This document shows, in pieces, positions 11,431 to 22,152 of a stretch of DNA of 64,000 bases. Each line of letters opens with the position of its first letter. Position 1 is the first letter of the stretch. Location of the stretch: positions 806,001 through 870,000 of the forward strand of contig CP087219.1 in the NCBI GenBank assembly GCA_020912385.1, read 5' to 3'. The notes under the pieces are model-generated. The model was not told where the DNA came from and did no database searches. It worked only from the letters and a program-made list of their open reading frames with translations. This DNA comes from Neofusicoccum parvum (taxonomy: Eukaryota > Ascomycota > Dothideomycetes > Botryosphaeriales > Botryosphaeriaceae). The position numbers were made by a program, and so were the translations under genes.

Positions 11431-12489
11431 GTGACTTCGTGACCGTGGCTTCTTTCCCCTGTGTCGTCGTCGTCGGGGGCTCCTGCGTGATCGAGAAGCG
11501 GTTTACGGACGTACGAAGTCCTGGCCGTTGCTGCATTTATGCTCCACTTCTTGGGCCGAGGTAAGTCTGCCGGAGGTGAGTTGTGCCGTTTTCTTTTCTA
11601 ATCGCCTTTAGCCTTCTACCCTCTGCAAAGCAAACACTCCAGTAGGCCACTGCAGTAATCATGCAAGCTGAATGCTCGCGCTGTTCTGAAGGCAAAAGCG
11701 AACTCTCGCTCCTGGTCGCTTGCTGCTCGCTGCCCGAAGGCGACCGCGTCCAAACTACCCTGCGGTGGGTACGCCCGTACCCCGACGCCTTGGAGTCCTT
11801 GCTCACCGGCACGTACTCCACAGCGCTCGACTCGGAGCTGTCACCGGATGAGGGGCGCATTCCACCCTCGCCCGAAACTTAAAGCCGCATATTTTGTCAT
11901 CGCCGTCTGATGCAAGTTGCGGCTTCGGAGCTTCCGGACACGCCGGACAGGCACGACGGCGAGCCCACATGGGGTGAGGAGGGTCTGCTGTTTCACCTGA
12001 AGCAGATCTTCATGGGGAATAGAGCATTGCTCCAGATACGTGTACGAAAGTGCCTTAGGATGTTGCCAGAGCAACCTGGGCCCGTCTGTTCGAATGTACA
12101 ACGGACAATGAATGTCCTGCGAGCATCTCAATCACGCGAGCAGCCTTCACAGATTTCCCCTTCTTTTTCTGCTGCTATGTTCAGTCGTTGGATTTCATTG
12201 ATTCGTATTTTCCATGATGCTTCGCTCTGCCACGAACTTTTCTGATGTGCTGCTGGCGCTATCCACAGTCCCATGGTATCGCCGTCAAGGATTTGGAAGC
12301 AGCAGAAGCTATGATACAGAACCTTAAGCCAAACCCCGGTCATCCCAAGAAGCCGCCGCTTTGAGAAAATTACTTTAGAAATGGTATCATCAATATGGAG
12401 CGATTGGCCCAGAAACGCCGGTACAAGGGCCATGCTGGAACAATGAAGTAGTGTGCCGCCCTGCTGGAGAGCAGACTGGACCACTGGGG
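11431..12489. other. Spacer upstream of epoxide hydrolase and downstream of the pinin-domain gene
   Basis: About 1.06 kb holding the epoxide hydrolase upstream region and the 3' flank of the pinin-domain gene. Short frames on both strands lack motifs. Nothing else seen. Confidence 0.5.
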
Positions 12490-13588
12490 TTAGTATATTA
12501 CAGTGTCCTCCTCCGCTTCGAGAACCTCCTCGCCGTTGTCATCGCCGTGCTCCTTGGATTTAGCGTCGTGATCCTTTGTAGAATGGCCGTTCTCCTGGAT
12601 GTCGGTTTGAGGAATGGACTTGACCTGGTCACTACTGCTAGAGTTATCTTGCTCTTGGGGAGGAGATCTAGGAGGCTCATTGGTTTGCTCTGAACCCACC
12701 ATGTCCTCATCCTTTTGAGCCTCTGCATCAGCTTTCTTATCGGGGGTTCCATTCTTGTCGCCTTGCTCCTGCTCCTGCTCCTGCTCCATGTCTTTCTGCA
12801 TCCCGAAGTCGGCAAGTTCCCTCTCGATGGTTGCTTCGGCTTGCTCGATCTGAGATTTGATAAGATCTTCCTCCTCCGAGCGCAGCTCCCACGGCTTGTA
12901 GTACTATTCTGATCAGCGACGTGGCGAGGTGGGCAAACAGAGTGAGGAGGACGTACGAGCTTGGGTTCGGTCTTGGTCTGGAGGAAGTGCGCCATGGCGA
13001 GCAGGTTCGAGTGGCGGATGCGCATCTGCTCAAGTGGTCAGCAAACTATTCTTCTGCGGGCAGACAGATGGGTGCGGACCGTTTGTTCGTCAAACTTCTT
13101 TTGCTCGCGGCGCCTGACAATCGTGAGCTCCTCGAGACGCTGTTTCTTTCTCTGGTCGGCTTCTTCTGCCTGGAGCTTCAGCTTCTCCTGCTGCTTCTTG
13201 TCGATGTCAGCACGCCGGCGCTGGGCGGCCGACGAAGAGCTCTGAGAGAGCGTGCCAAGCAGCGCGCCAAACAGACGCTGTCCGCGTTTGCGCTCCTCGA
13301 TTGCGCCACTCCGGCGGCGGTCGGCGCGGCGATCTGGGTGCGAGCCGTCTTGGTGCTGCTGGCCGTCCTGGGAGTCATTGTTGGTGTTGTCTATGCTCAG
13401 GCGAGGGCGCTTGCTACCAGCTTCGGAGACGGAGGACTGCCTGCGCTTCTGCGGGTTGTCGCGGGGCGAGGCTGGCGCGGAGCTCTCTGGCACGACGACC
13501 GCCGAGGCGACGATTCTGAAGCGGCGGGGTCAGCGAGCGGCGGGCGGCGAGACGGGGCGGGCTTGACTCACGGTTCATCGTCAGCCAT
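12490..13588 (-). CDS. Pinin/SDK/MemA-domain protein, splicing-associated
   Basis: Four exons, 13588-13572, 13515-13080, 13025-12957 and 12903-12490, encode 311 residues. The first exon is only 17 nt. The pinin signature (KRGQRLFGALLGTLSQ, about residues 75-90) is followed by a long charged helix with RRRADIDKKQQEKLK and by the conserved HSNLLAMAHFLQTKTEP and YYKPWELRSEEED blocks. The tail is very acidic and rich in Glu, Gln and Asp with an EQEQEQEQ run. Pinin-family proteins bind spliceosome and exon-junction components in the nucleus. Intron 2 has a weak GTCCGC donor but a good branch site and CAG, and splicing it restores the conserved block. The gene starts 364 bp from PHF5A, on the opposite strand. 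Confidence 0.88.
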
Positions 13589-13952
13589 AGCTGCCAGTGA
13601 GAGCGAGGCCGGGCGGGGGGCTGGCGGTCCAAGTGCGAGGTGCTGCGGAGGTTGCGGAGCGGTGCAGCAACGATTGGCGGCGCAAACGGGCGCGTCGGCG
13701 ATTGCGAAGCTGTTGCGATGCGCGGTCCGGCCCGACGTGATCCGAGCGCCCAGCAGATCTAATCTCATCTAATCTCCAGGCGCGCTCGAAAACCGCTGCC
13801 GCCACGCGCCGAGCGTCTTTGGTCAGCACAACGTCCGCCACAGCTCCCTCACCCCAGCAGCTATATAGCTCTCCCGCGCCTGCCAGTGCCGCGCCCCACC
13901 CTCTCCACACTCCGCCACCCTCGCCCTCTCGCGCGTCTCCCCCTCAGCCAAC
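13589..13952. promoter_or_regulatory. Shared divergent promoter of the pinin-domain and PHF5A genes
   Basis: A 364-bp gap separates the two ATGs of these head-to-head genes. A TATATAG element at about 13862-13868 lies some 85-90 nt before the PHF5A start on the plus strand. No matching element is obvious for the minus-strand gene. Shared control is inferred from distance and related function. Confidence 0.5.
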
Positions 13953-14385
13953 ATGTCCCGCCATCATCCGTACGTGCTCGATGCCCCGCGTCCATGCCAG
14001 CATAGCTAACGCGCCTCAGCGATTTGGTTATGTGCCGGAAGCAGCCCGGAATCGCCATCGGCCGCCTCTGCGACAAGTGCGATGGAAAGTGCCCCGTCTG
14101 CGACAGCTACGTCCGCCCCACCACCCTCGTCCGCATCTGCGACGAATGCTCCTTCGGCAACTACCAGAACAAGTGTGTCGTGTGCGGCGGCGAGGTGAGT
14201 AGCCTGCATCAACACCGCCACCCGAAGCGTATACTGACGCGGTTGCCCAGGGAATCTCCGACGCTTTCTACTGCTTCGAGTGCACTCGCCTGGAGAAGGA
14301 CCGCGACGGCTGCCCCAAGATCATCAACCTGGGCAGTTCGAGAACCGACCTGTTCTACCAGAAGAAGAATTTCCGCAATCATTGA
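13953..14385 (+). CDS. PHF5A/Rds3-type subunit of the SF3b spliceosome complex
   Basis: Exons 13953-13969, 14020-14194 and 14251-14385 encode 108 residues, close to the 107-110 usual for the family. Introns are 50 and 56 nt. The protein is nearly all conserved family sequence: a [16 protein letters not shown] start, then paired CxxC zinc sites (CDKC, CPVC, CDEC, CVVC, CFEC) that form the zinc-knot fold. The conserved [20 protein letters not shown] ends the core. PHF5A (Rds3 in budding yeast, Ini1 in fission yeast) sits in SF3b and helps recognise the branch point in U2 snRNP. As in the partner gene, the first exon is just 17 nt. Confidence 0.96.
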
Positions 14386-14872
14386 AGCTGACATGGCTCT
14401 CTGCATCACCGGCGCTACTGGAGTTGGGGCTCTTGGGAAAATGGGTGGTTTAGTCGAGGTCGACACGGTCGTGGGAATGAAGTAGGCCCCGTTTGGCGCA
14501 TGGCCATGGTAGGCTTTTGAAAGCAGAGTAATTTACGGCTCCAAATTGACTTCTTCCAGAGGCTCCGTACATCCGAAGCTCGTCGCAGCCGCACTGCATT
14601 TCGTGATTGGCCACGTGCTTCCGTGCCTCATGCATGTCTGGCCATCTTCCAGTCGAGACCCCACCGGCGCCAGTTTTGAGGTTTGGTCGTGACTGCCCGA
14701 AGTGATTGAACCGTGGCTGAAGCACGCAGTCTCGCCTCCAGGTCTGATCCTTCCGTCACTAAAGCCACAGTACGGCTGGCTTCCGCAGCGTCCCTCCGAC
14801 GACAGATACAACGCGTTTTCGTTCGTTGTCACGCTGCCTCGTTACAGAGCCATAGTCATCGCATTTTCTATC
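14386..14872. other. Spacer before the 610-aa unknown gene
   Basis: About 490 bp holding the PHF5A 3' flank and the upstream region of the next gene. The frame of that gene stays open back to 14702 but has no ATG before 14873. Nothing else seen. Confidence 0.5.
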
Positions 14873-16759
14873 ATGAGTGCCCTAGCCAGCAACACTTCGT
14901 CCGTACCAGTGCAGGTCAACAGCTCGTTTCTGGACGAGATCGGGCCTTCTGACTGCCGCTTGGCTTTGGAGTTATTGCGCAACCCTGGGGATTTCCCCAT
15001 CGACGTTTTGCGGCCGAATTTGTCTACTGCGATCTGTCACCAATGCTTCGAAGTGAAAAATCTTCGTCATTTTTTCGACTACGCCCCCAGACGTCCTAGA
15101 AAGAATAGAAAGACTCCTTGGAGACGAGAATGCCACAACTGCCGATCTGGAAAATTGCTGTGGGTACAGTCCGACGACTTGAACCCCAACATCGGACCGC
15201 CACACCTCAATTCTTTACACTGGAAGGCAACGACAACGTTGACTGGCGGCTTCATTATAAGATCTGGGGACAGAGATCCTCCGCCACGGACAGTGCCTAT
15301 AGTGCGCAGCATGGCCGTCAATCTCCTGAACCCCGACATTTTCGCAAAGATGATGTGCAGATTCAGCGCGCGCACTTGTTTCCAGAAAGTGACGCCAGAG
15401 GCGTTTACTGGATATCATCTTGTAACCTTTATTAGAGGGCGTTTCCACAAAGGTTGCACTGGCCTTCTCTTGCTCATGGGTCCTTCGGATGAATCCTCTA
15501 CCTTATTACCATCCTTTAACGCACGACTATGGTACACTTGGGAGCTTGAAGGAGAGGATTTTACGCCGGCCCTGAATGATTTCTACAAACAAGGCGCATG
15601 CGGATTCCTACCCCTTCAGCTGTGCCAGGGAGTTGAAGCTTCCTTCATTATCAAGGCTCTTGAATTGAGTCATAACGTTGACCAGGCAGCTCAGACATGG
15701 AACACTCAAAAGCACCCACAGTGGCGTAACACCGAAACCTGGCCCAGAGAGTCCAGAAGTGGATATTCGACGGCGATCGACAATGCTGAGTTTTCCGCAT
15801 TCACATTCTTTCACGAACAAGAGCAGACCGCCGAATGTCAGATGGCCTATGCTATGTGGATTCTTTACCAGGCATACACGGTCATGTCTAATCATGCCAT
15901 GGAAAATGCGGACGCAGTTCGAGTATGGCACGGCATGACTGAAAACATTGATGCCTTCTACCATCCGAGTGACTATTCTATCGCCAATGTTCTCTGGTAC
16001 GGGCCATCCCTACACACATACACCATGTAGGCTCTAACAATAGGGTATAGGCACCGCATATACCACCTTGCCTGGCTTGACAATCCATGCAAAGATGCTT
16101 TGAAACAGTTCCGGTTGACTAGCCCTGTACCAGTCGTTGATGCTACCCAAGGCAATTTGCCTCAACAGGCCCAGTCGATGGCAGCAGATCCGGCTATCTA
16201 CTTCCAGAATCCCTTTTCCTCGGGCAACCAACCAGGCGCAAGCTTTGGCCAGCAGACCCAAAGCATAGAGCCGACGGGGCAGGCTCTTGACCATTTAAGA
16301 CAACCCCTGGCGTCCATGCAAGGCAGTAAGCGGTGGAATCAGGAACGGCATGACTCAGGCGACATGGCGCCCACGCTCCCACCAACTGTGCATGCAGCAC
16401 GAAGCGGAGAGCACCAAGACCCTCGGCCACCCTTGCCAGCTCGGTCTCATCTGGACACACCAGGTACCTCTCCGCGGACGCAGACTCTACAAGGGCCGCC
16501 GCTCACAATTGTACCGGCCAGTGACATTGCTCGGCTTCCTAGGCTCCACCCACACATCAAGGATGGCACCCTTCGCGATGCACATGTAAAGTATTGGGAG
16601 GGTGCCTTTTGGGCGGAGGAAAACATCACTGTCACAGGCGAACCCCTTGAAATCAGTCACTTCGAATCTGCCGATGCAGAGAGGGAGCATGGCAACGGGG
16701 AGGGAAACGGAGGCTACACTAACAGTCCCGCAAACCAACAATCTCCAGTTTCTCTCTAG
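14873..16759 (+). CDS. Unrecognised 610-aa protein with a paired CxxC segment
   Basis: Exons 14873-15996 and 16051-16759 join in phase across a 54-nt intron (GTACGG donor, CTCTAAC branch, TATAG acceptor). This joins two frames that otherwise look separate and restores a continuous ..NVLWHRIYHLAWLD.. region. An N-terminal segment (about residues 65-105) has CHQC and CHNC separated by a basic stretch, which looks like a small zinc-binding unit of the kind seen next to F-box-like fungal proteins. The middle is rich in Trp, Phe and His and appears folded. The last 220 residues are low-complexity, Pro/Gln/Ser-rich. Codon use and base composition are less GC-rich than in neighbouring genes. I cannot assign a function, and it may be lineage-specific. 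Confidence 0.6.
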
Positions 16760-17183
16760 TTGATGCAGAAAGGAGTGGAAATGACACAAGATGAGATCAG
16801 TAGCAACGACGGTAACGCTGAGGAGGACAGCGTCGACAGTCGGCCAAGAAGAGCAATACGAGGGGCAAGGCGATCAAGGATTGCCTCGACAGGAAGACTG
16901 AGCGAAAGAAGTAGAAGTTCAAGCGGTCGAAGGCGAAGCTGTTGAGGGAGGAACTTCAGAGCGTAACGGTGGATGCTCGACACGCCTGCGCTTGGATCGA
17001 GCTCTTCTTTTACCAGGCGGCAGACTAGCCTTTCCGTGTATTTGTTATGCAGCATCACAGCAGTAACACTCAGACTCGGTGAGCATGAGTATCTTCGTTG
17101 ACGTGTCACCTGCCATGCTATAGTCGTACAATTTCCACTCCGGCCCAAACCCCCAATCCCAACATGGGAAATCCAAAAGTCAA
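16760..17183. other. Convergent spacer
   Basis: About 420 bp between two converging stop codons. It contains only presumed 3' untranslated and terminator sequence. Nothing distinct was seen; there is no copy of the hairpin repeat found in other convergent spacers. Confidence 0.5.
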
Positions 17184-19862
17184 CTACAACCCTTCCTTCC
17201 CCTTCCCCTTTCCCACACTCCCCACCTCCTTCCTCCGCGGCAGCTGCGGTTCCTGCTCCGGCTCCGAATCCGGCTCCGCCTCAGGCGCCAGCATCATCAT
17301 CTCGCCCGAACGAACCGACGCGGCCGAGTGCACGCTCTCGACGTCGTCGTCGCCGAGCGAGATGTTGTCGTCGTCGTAGTCGTCGTGCAGGATATCCTGC
17401 TGCTTTGCTTCCGTCGTCGCCGGCATCGGGACCGCCGATGCGGGCTCGAAGCTGGCAGATGTGGTGGTGCGTCGGGGAGGCTGGGGCGGCGGGACGTCCT
17501 CCTGGCTGCCGAAGGGCGACTGGGTTGGCCGTGGCGGCTTGGGAGGAGGTGCCTCCTCGAGGGAGCGTGCGGCTTCAGCTGCGGCTGCGGCTTCGCCGAC
17601 GGGTTTGCGGCGGATGCCGGTGGGTTGGGAGGGGCGAGGAGGCTGTGGCGGTGCCTGTTCTTCGGCGAGGTTGAGCTTCTCGAACGGCGGCGCGACATCT
17701 GCGTCCTTTGCTTTCTTCGCGGACTTCTCGGGACCGACGCCGACGCGCATCTCGAGCAGCTTTGCTTCTTCCTCGACGACGTCTTGCATGATGATGCGGC
17801 GTTCCTCCGGGCTGTCGCCGGCCTTTTCAATCTTTTCTTCGACCTTGCGCTCGTTCTCTTCTTCCGCCTTGCGTTCTTTCTCTTCCTCGACGCGGAGCTC
17901 CTCTTCCTCCCTGCGCACTTCCTCTTCGTCCAGTTCTTCCATTCCAATCTTCTTCAGAATGGTGCCGGTCAGCCATCTGTATCGCGTGTGCCCGTCAACC
18001 ATGGCACTGACGTCTACATTCTCCACGCCCTGCACGCCCTGGACCTCCTGAAGGCCTGCAACACCAAGCTGGACGCTGCTCGTCCGATACAGGAAGCCTA
18101 GGATGTGGTCGTTAGAGCTGTACACGTTGACGACGCGGCCCGCCACGACCGTCCGCATCTTCCGCCAGGCAGCCGCATCGCTCGGCGTCGGCGCGCCCAT
18201 GAGCACGACATTCTCGACGAGCCCGAACGCGCGGCGCTCGGCCAGCTGCAGCAGGCACGAGTATATGACGCGGGCACCGAGCGAGTAGCCGATGAGAGTG
18301 ACCGGCCGCTCGCCCTGCGCCTTGTTGACGAGCGCGTCGGCCAGCACCTGGCCGGCCTTGTCACTGCGGGCCCTGGCGATGGAGAAGGGGTTGTCGACGA
18401 TGCGCGCGACGCGTAGCAGCATCAGCGGCCAGAGGCCCGCCGCCAGGCTGCCGAGGACGGTGCGCTTGACGATCTCATACTTGGCGTAGCCCCAGGCGGC
18501 GCTCTTCAGGACGGCCGAGAGGGATGTGCCCAGCTTGAGCAGCGCGTCGACCTCCCACCGCAGCGCGAACGTCTCGAGCTGCGGGCCCAGCACGAACCAC
18601 GGCGTGAAGACGTCGGTCGAGTCGCTGAGCCACCCGCTGATGGCGATGGCGATGCGGAGGCGGTGGTGTTCGGACGCCGGGTCCACCGCGTTGGACCGGG
18701 TTGGCGGCTTCCAGCTGCCGGTCTGCCTGCGGGAGAGGCCCTGCGCCCGGCGCTGGCGCTCGTAGATGCCGCCGTCGTCGCCGCCGCGCACCGCGACGAA
18801 GCGGAAGTCCGACACCTCGCGCGCGTACTTGTCCATCATCTGCCCCGTGATGCGCCCGCCGTACGCCCCGAACAGCCCGCCCACCAGCACGCTGCTGCCC
18901 GCCAGCCCGCCCAGGAGCCCGCCCACCGCGGTCGCGCCCAAGCCCACCCCGCCCAGGACGGTGCCCACACCGGCGGCGAGGAGAGGTGCTGCCAGCCCGC
19001 CCGTCACACCAATGAGGGCTGCGCCGGCGACGGTCGCGAGGCCAACTTTCCATTTACGGGAGGTGGCGTTGGTGGAGGCGGCGCGGGCGGTTTCTTCTTC
19101 GGCAGAGAGCTGGCGCGCGGATGTGAGGAGGGCCTTGGCGACAGCGGTTTCCTGCTCGCAGAGCTGGGTGGTGGGGAGGCGGAGGCTGGAGGAGAGGCGG
19201 AGCAGGAGGAGGCGCGAGTGCGCCGGGTAGTTCTGCAGGGAGAGGAGGAGCAGGAGGATGGAGTTGAGGATCAGGGCACGGGATTCCTCGGGGAGGCGGA
19301 TGAGGGTCGTGGAAAACGGGGTGGGGAAGGAGGGGGAGTCGGTGGGTGTTTGGCTGTCGTCTTGGGACAGGAGATCCAGGTCTTGCTTCGTCCGTGAGGA
19401 CCGCTCCCGCTCCTGCTTCGCCAGTGCCACCTCCTTCGAGCGGACTTTGAGCACCTCGCCCACGCGCTTGAGGACCTGCACGCGCCAGGCATTGAAGAAG
19501 CTGAGGGCGGCGCGGTGAAGCTCCTGCACGTCGTTGGTCTGGAGCTCTCTCTTGATCTTCTCGACGCGCTCGGCTCGCTCGGCAGCGCGCGACGCGTGGG
19601 CCTTCTGGCTGCCGTCCAGCGCGATCAGGTCCTCCGAGGCCTTGGGGTCATGGAACGAGGCGGCGCTCTCGAGCGCGGGCGGCACCTTGAAGGTGGCATT
19701 CAGGTCGTTACGAATTGCATCGGTGCAGAGAACTACAAGGACGGCGAGCTCGACGCGCAGGGCGGGGGTGGGCAGAATGTCCTCTAGGGAGGCTTCCTTG
19801 CGGGCGCCAGAGGACGGCTGGCGGGAGGATGAGGGAGAGTCTTTGAAAATGTTGGAAAACAT
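17184..19862 (-). CDS. DUF726 (TMCO4/Mil1-type) alpha/beta-hydrolase membrane protein
   Basis: A single exon of 892 residues from the first in-frame ATG at 19862. The frame runs further upstream but only with non-ATG codons. A Gly/Ala/Val-rich hydrophobic block (about 275-345) resembles the membrane-embedded part of the family. It is followed by the hydrolase half with the GYSLGAR nucleophile elbow (Ser about 527), NVVLMGAPTP and a DGHTRYRW region carrying the likely catalytic His. A highly charged Glu/Arg/Lys coiled-coil and a Pro-rich tail (from about 640) are unusually long. Yeast Mil1/Yfl034w, in this family, binds the clathrin adaptor AP-1. Lipase activity here is inferred only from the fold. 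Confidence 0.85.
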   Translation of the reverse strand: MFSNIFKDSPSSSRQPSSGARKEASLEDILPTPALRVELAVLVVLCTDAIRNDLNATFKVPPALESAASFHDPKASEDLIALDGSQKAHASRAAERAERVEKIKRELQTNDVQELHRAALSFFNAWRVQVLKRVGEVLKVRSKEVALAKQERERSSRTKQDLDLLSQDDSQTPTDSPSFPTPFSTTLIRLPEESRALILNSILLLLLSLQNYPAHSRLLLLRLSSSLRLPTTQLCEQETAVAKALLTSARQLSAEEETARAASTNATSRKWKVGLATVAGAALIGVTGGLAAPLLAAGVGTVLGGVGLGATAVGGLLGGLAGSSVLVGGLFGAYGGRITGQMMDKYAREVSDFRFVAVRGGDDGGIYERQRRAQGLSRRQTGSWKPPTRSNAVDPASEHHRLRIAIAISGWLSDSTDVFTPWFVLGPQLETFALRWEVDALLKLGTSLSAVLKSAAWGYAKYEIVKRTVLGSLAAGLWPLMLLRVARIVDNPFSIARARSDKAGQVLADALVNKAQGERPVTLIGYSLGARVIYSCLLQLAERRAFGLVENVVLMGAPTPSDAAAWRKMRTVVAGRVVNVYSSNDHILGFLYRTSSVQLGVAGLQEVQGVQGVENVDVSAMVDGHTRYRWLTGTILKKIGMEELDEEEVRREEEELRVEEEKERKAEEENERKVEEKIEKAGDSPEERRIIMQDVVEEEAKLLEMRVGVGPEKSAKKAKDADVAPPFEKLNLAEEQAPPQPPRPSQPTGIRRKPVGEAAAAAEAARSLEEAPPPKPPRPTQSPFGSQEDVPPPQPPRRTTTSASFEPASAVPMPATTEAKQQDILHDDYDDDNISLGDDDVESVHSAASVRSGEMMMLAPEAEPDSEPEQEPQLPRRKEVGSVGKGKGKEGL

Positions 19863-22152
19863 GGCGCCTGTGCTTGCGCGCTGCGGTACAGCATAGACAC
19901 GGACGGAGCGGACGAGAGACGCGGTCGAGGCGCGCGGGCAGAAACGCGCAAACTTCAGAAAGCCAGGGTCTATGAGCAAACGCAGAAACCGCCGCGGTCA
20001 AAGACGAAGAGAGAAGACGGAAAGAGGCTCTGGTTCTGCCTAGCCTCGCCCAGGCAGGCTGCGCGATCCTCCACGCTGGCCTTGTGCCTCCAAGTAACGG
20101 CCCCCACGGGATGCGGCGCGGCGGCGTGCTGGATCCTGGCGCTTAGTAACCCATGGCAGGCTGCTCGCCCCTGTTGAGTGCTGCCGTGCAGCAGTGTTGC
20201 AGGTGTTCGTGGAGCTGTGGAGCGGCGGTGCCGGCGGGTCGGACGTCATGGGAGACGGACGTCCCCTGCCTCCAGCCTTCCCCTGGCGACCGAAGCGGCT
20301 AGCCCCGCGATCGGAGGCTCAGGCCCACAGCTCTGAGCTTCTGCATGCTGCGCGCCTTCTCTCCGGTTCTGCCATGTCTGGCCTGCTCCAAGCCAGCGGC
20401 ACCGGTCTTGTATGCCGCGCGGTGCAGCCATCCACGTGCGCTTCGGGTCGCGTACCGTCCGGACAAGAACCTCGTCTCGCAATGTCGGATGACCACCATG
20501 GATGGAGCTCCTGCTGCAGCCTCATGTGCGGCTGTGCGGATGACAGCCAGTTCGGCCGCAGCGATGCACACGAAACGCATGCCGGCTCAGCGAGACTTCG
20601 CCGGATGGAGACGCCGGCCTGGCCAGACGCCCTGTTCGGGACTCCCCCAATGCTGCTGGGTCCGGACGACGCTCGCTGCGCTGCCGGCCGTGTTGATAGT
20701 ACACAGAACTGGCGGTGACTCTCTGCTGCCGCTCGGGGCAGTCTAGACTTGCGCCGCGGAGGGGGAGCTTGCAGTCGGCCGCCTCACTTCTCGGCCTCAT
20801 CGCTCAGCTGGCTTGCTCTCGCCTGCAGCACTCGCAGATCGGAGCGGCGGCTGCTTCGCGCGGTGTCTGGGAATGCGTGGTGTGCTGCTCCTGGCCACGT
20901 CCGCAGCAGCATCGACGCCATGGGGGCGGCGGAGGAGGTGCGGCGGGCGGCGGCCCTTTGTGCTGGGGGAGGTGCCGGTCTGGTCTGGCGGGCAGGCGCA
21001 GGCCGTGGAGATGCTCGGGGGAGGACCAGCGCTTTGAGCGCCAGCAGAGAGCCGTGCCGCAGCGCTGAGAGCGAAGGCCGGGCATCGCAGCGGCACACGT
21101 GACGGCACTGCAGGCACTGCAGGCACCGCAGGCACTCCAGGCACGCGGCCGCCGGCTGGTGGTTGTCTTGGGCAGGGCCTGGCTCGTTGCGGCAGGGCGG
21201 GACGTGTCTTGCCAATCGCGGCACCACGGCGCTGGGCTGTCTCAAGGCGCGTGTGGCCACGACGGGCTGGCGCCGGCGCTGCTGCAAGAACGCGGGCCAG
21301 GACCGCAAGGCTCGCAGCCAGCTTTGTGTCCACTCCACGCAATCGCGAAATCACGCTGCGCGCTGCAGGAGAGGCCCGCCGCCGCGCGACTGAAGCATCT
21401 CCGCCCGTTTGCACGGCATCTCCCGAGCACACGGCCAGCGCGACCTCACTACATCACCGCCCGGCAGCACCGTTTTTTCTGCCTCTCGCATTGAGCCGTC
21501 CGCACCACACCCGCCCGGCCCTCAACACCGCTCCACCGGCTCTTTGCACCTGGAATCCGCACAGGAGCGGCCCCGTGGACAGCCCGACCCAGCGCCACGC
21601 GCCTCCCTCCTGCTCCGCGCCGCTTCTCGCAACGCCCGTGCCTGCTGTCGGAGCTGCTGCAGCTCCACAGGTAGGCCGCTCGCTTTCACGACGGCGTCCA
21701 TCAAGAAGCGGAAGCTCGCCCAAGACGCGCCCCCCGAAGCCTCGGACCACCTCAAGCCGTCGCGCCACTCGCCTGCCCAGAAGACGGCCGCCGACCCGCC
21801 GCGCTCGTCAGCGTCGCCGCGCTCCTCGCCTCACCCGCCCTCCATCGGCAGCCGTGCCTCCGCCTCGCCGCCGCGCTACATACCGCCGCATCTCCGCGAC
21901 GAAGTCTTGGAGCCAGTCGCCGAGTCGGACGGCGCGCCCTGGGACAACACGGCCAGCGGCGGCAGCTCTCCCAGCGAGGCGTACGCTGGTCTAAGCTTAG
22001 AGAGCACGAGCAGGCCCGGCCTGCCCGCAGGAGATCGGCGCGGCTCCTCAGCAGCCCCAGACGGCGCCCGCCTGCAGAACACCTCCTCCGGTGCATCTGT
22101 ACGCTCGCCCCCGCCGCGATCAGCCTCCCCCGCAAAGCGCTCCGCATCCGAA
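19863..22152. other. 2.3 kb divergent spacer with a minisatellite and a long leader-like open frame
   Basis: Lies between the DUF726 and deubiquitinase genes, which point away from each other. It is GC-rich, so long frames occur by chance. From 21409 to 22152 the deubiquitinase frame stays open without any ATG and reads as a Ser/Pro-rich disordered protein. It may be an extension of that gene whose start I cannot see. A 9-nt tandem repeat lies at 21103-21147. Confidence 0.45.
21103..21147 (+). repeat. Short tandem repeat, 9-nt unit (GGCACTGCA-like), about 5 copies
   Basis: Units of the form GGCACTGCA, GGCACTGCA, GGCACCGCA, GGCACTCCA and GGCACG follow directly on one another. This is a minisatellite-type repeat in the spacer upstream of the deubiquitinase gene. 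No function is indicated. Confidence 0.8.

Noticed and set aside
12921..13772. Plus-strand open frame of 283 codons over the pinin-domain gene
   Set aside because: Antisense shadow of Glu/Arg/Ser-rich exons. It has no motif, while the minus-strand exons carry conserved pinin blocks.
15997..16100. Reading 14873-16030 and 16100-16759 as two genes
   Set aside because: A 54-nt intron with good donor, branch and acceptor joins them in phase, and the joined region reads smoothly.
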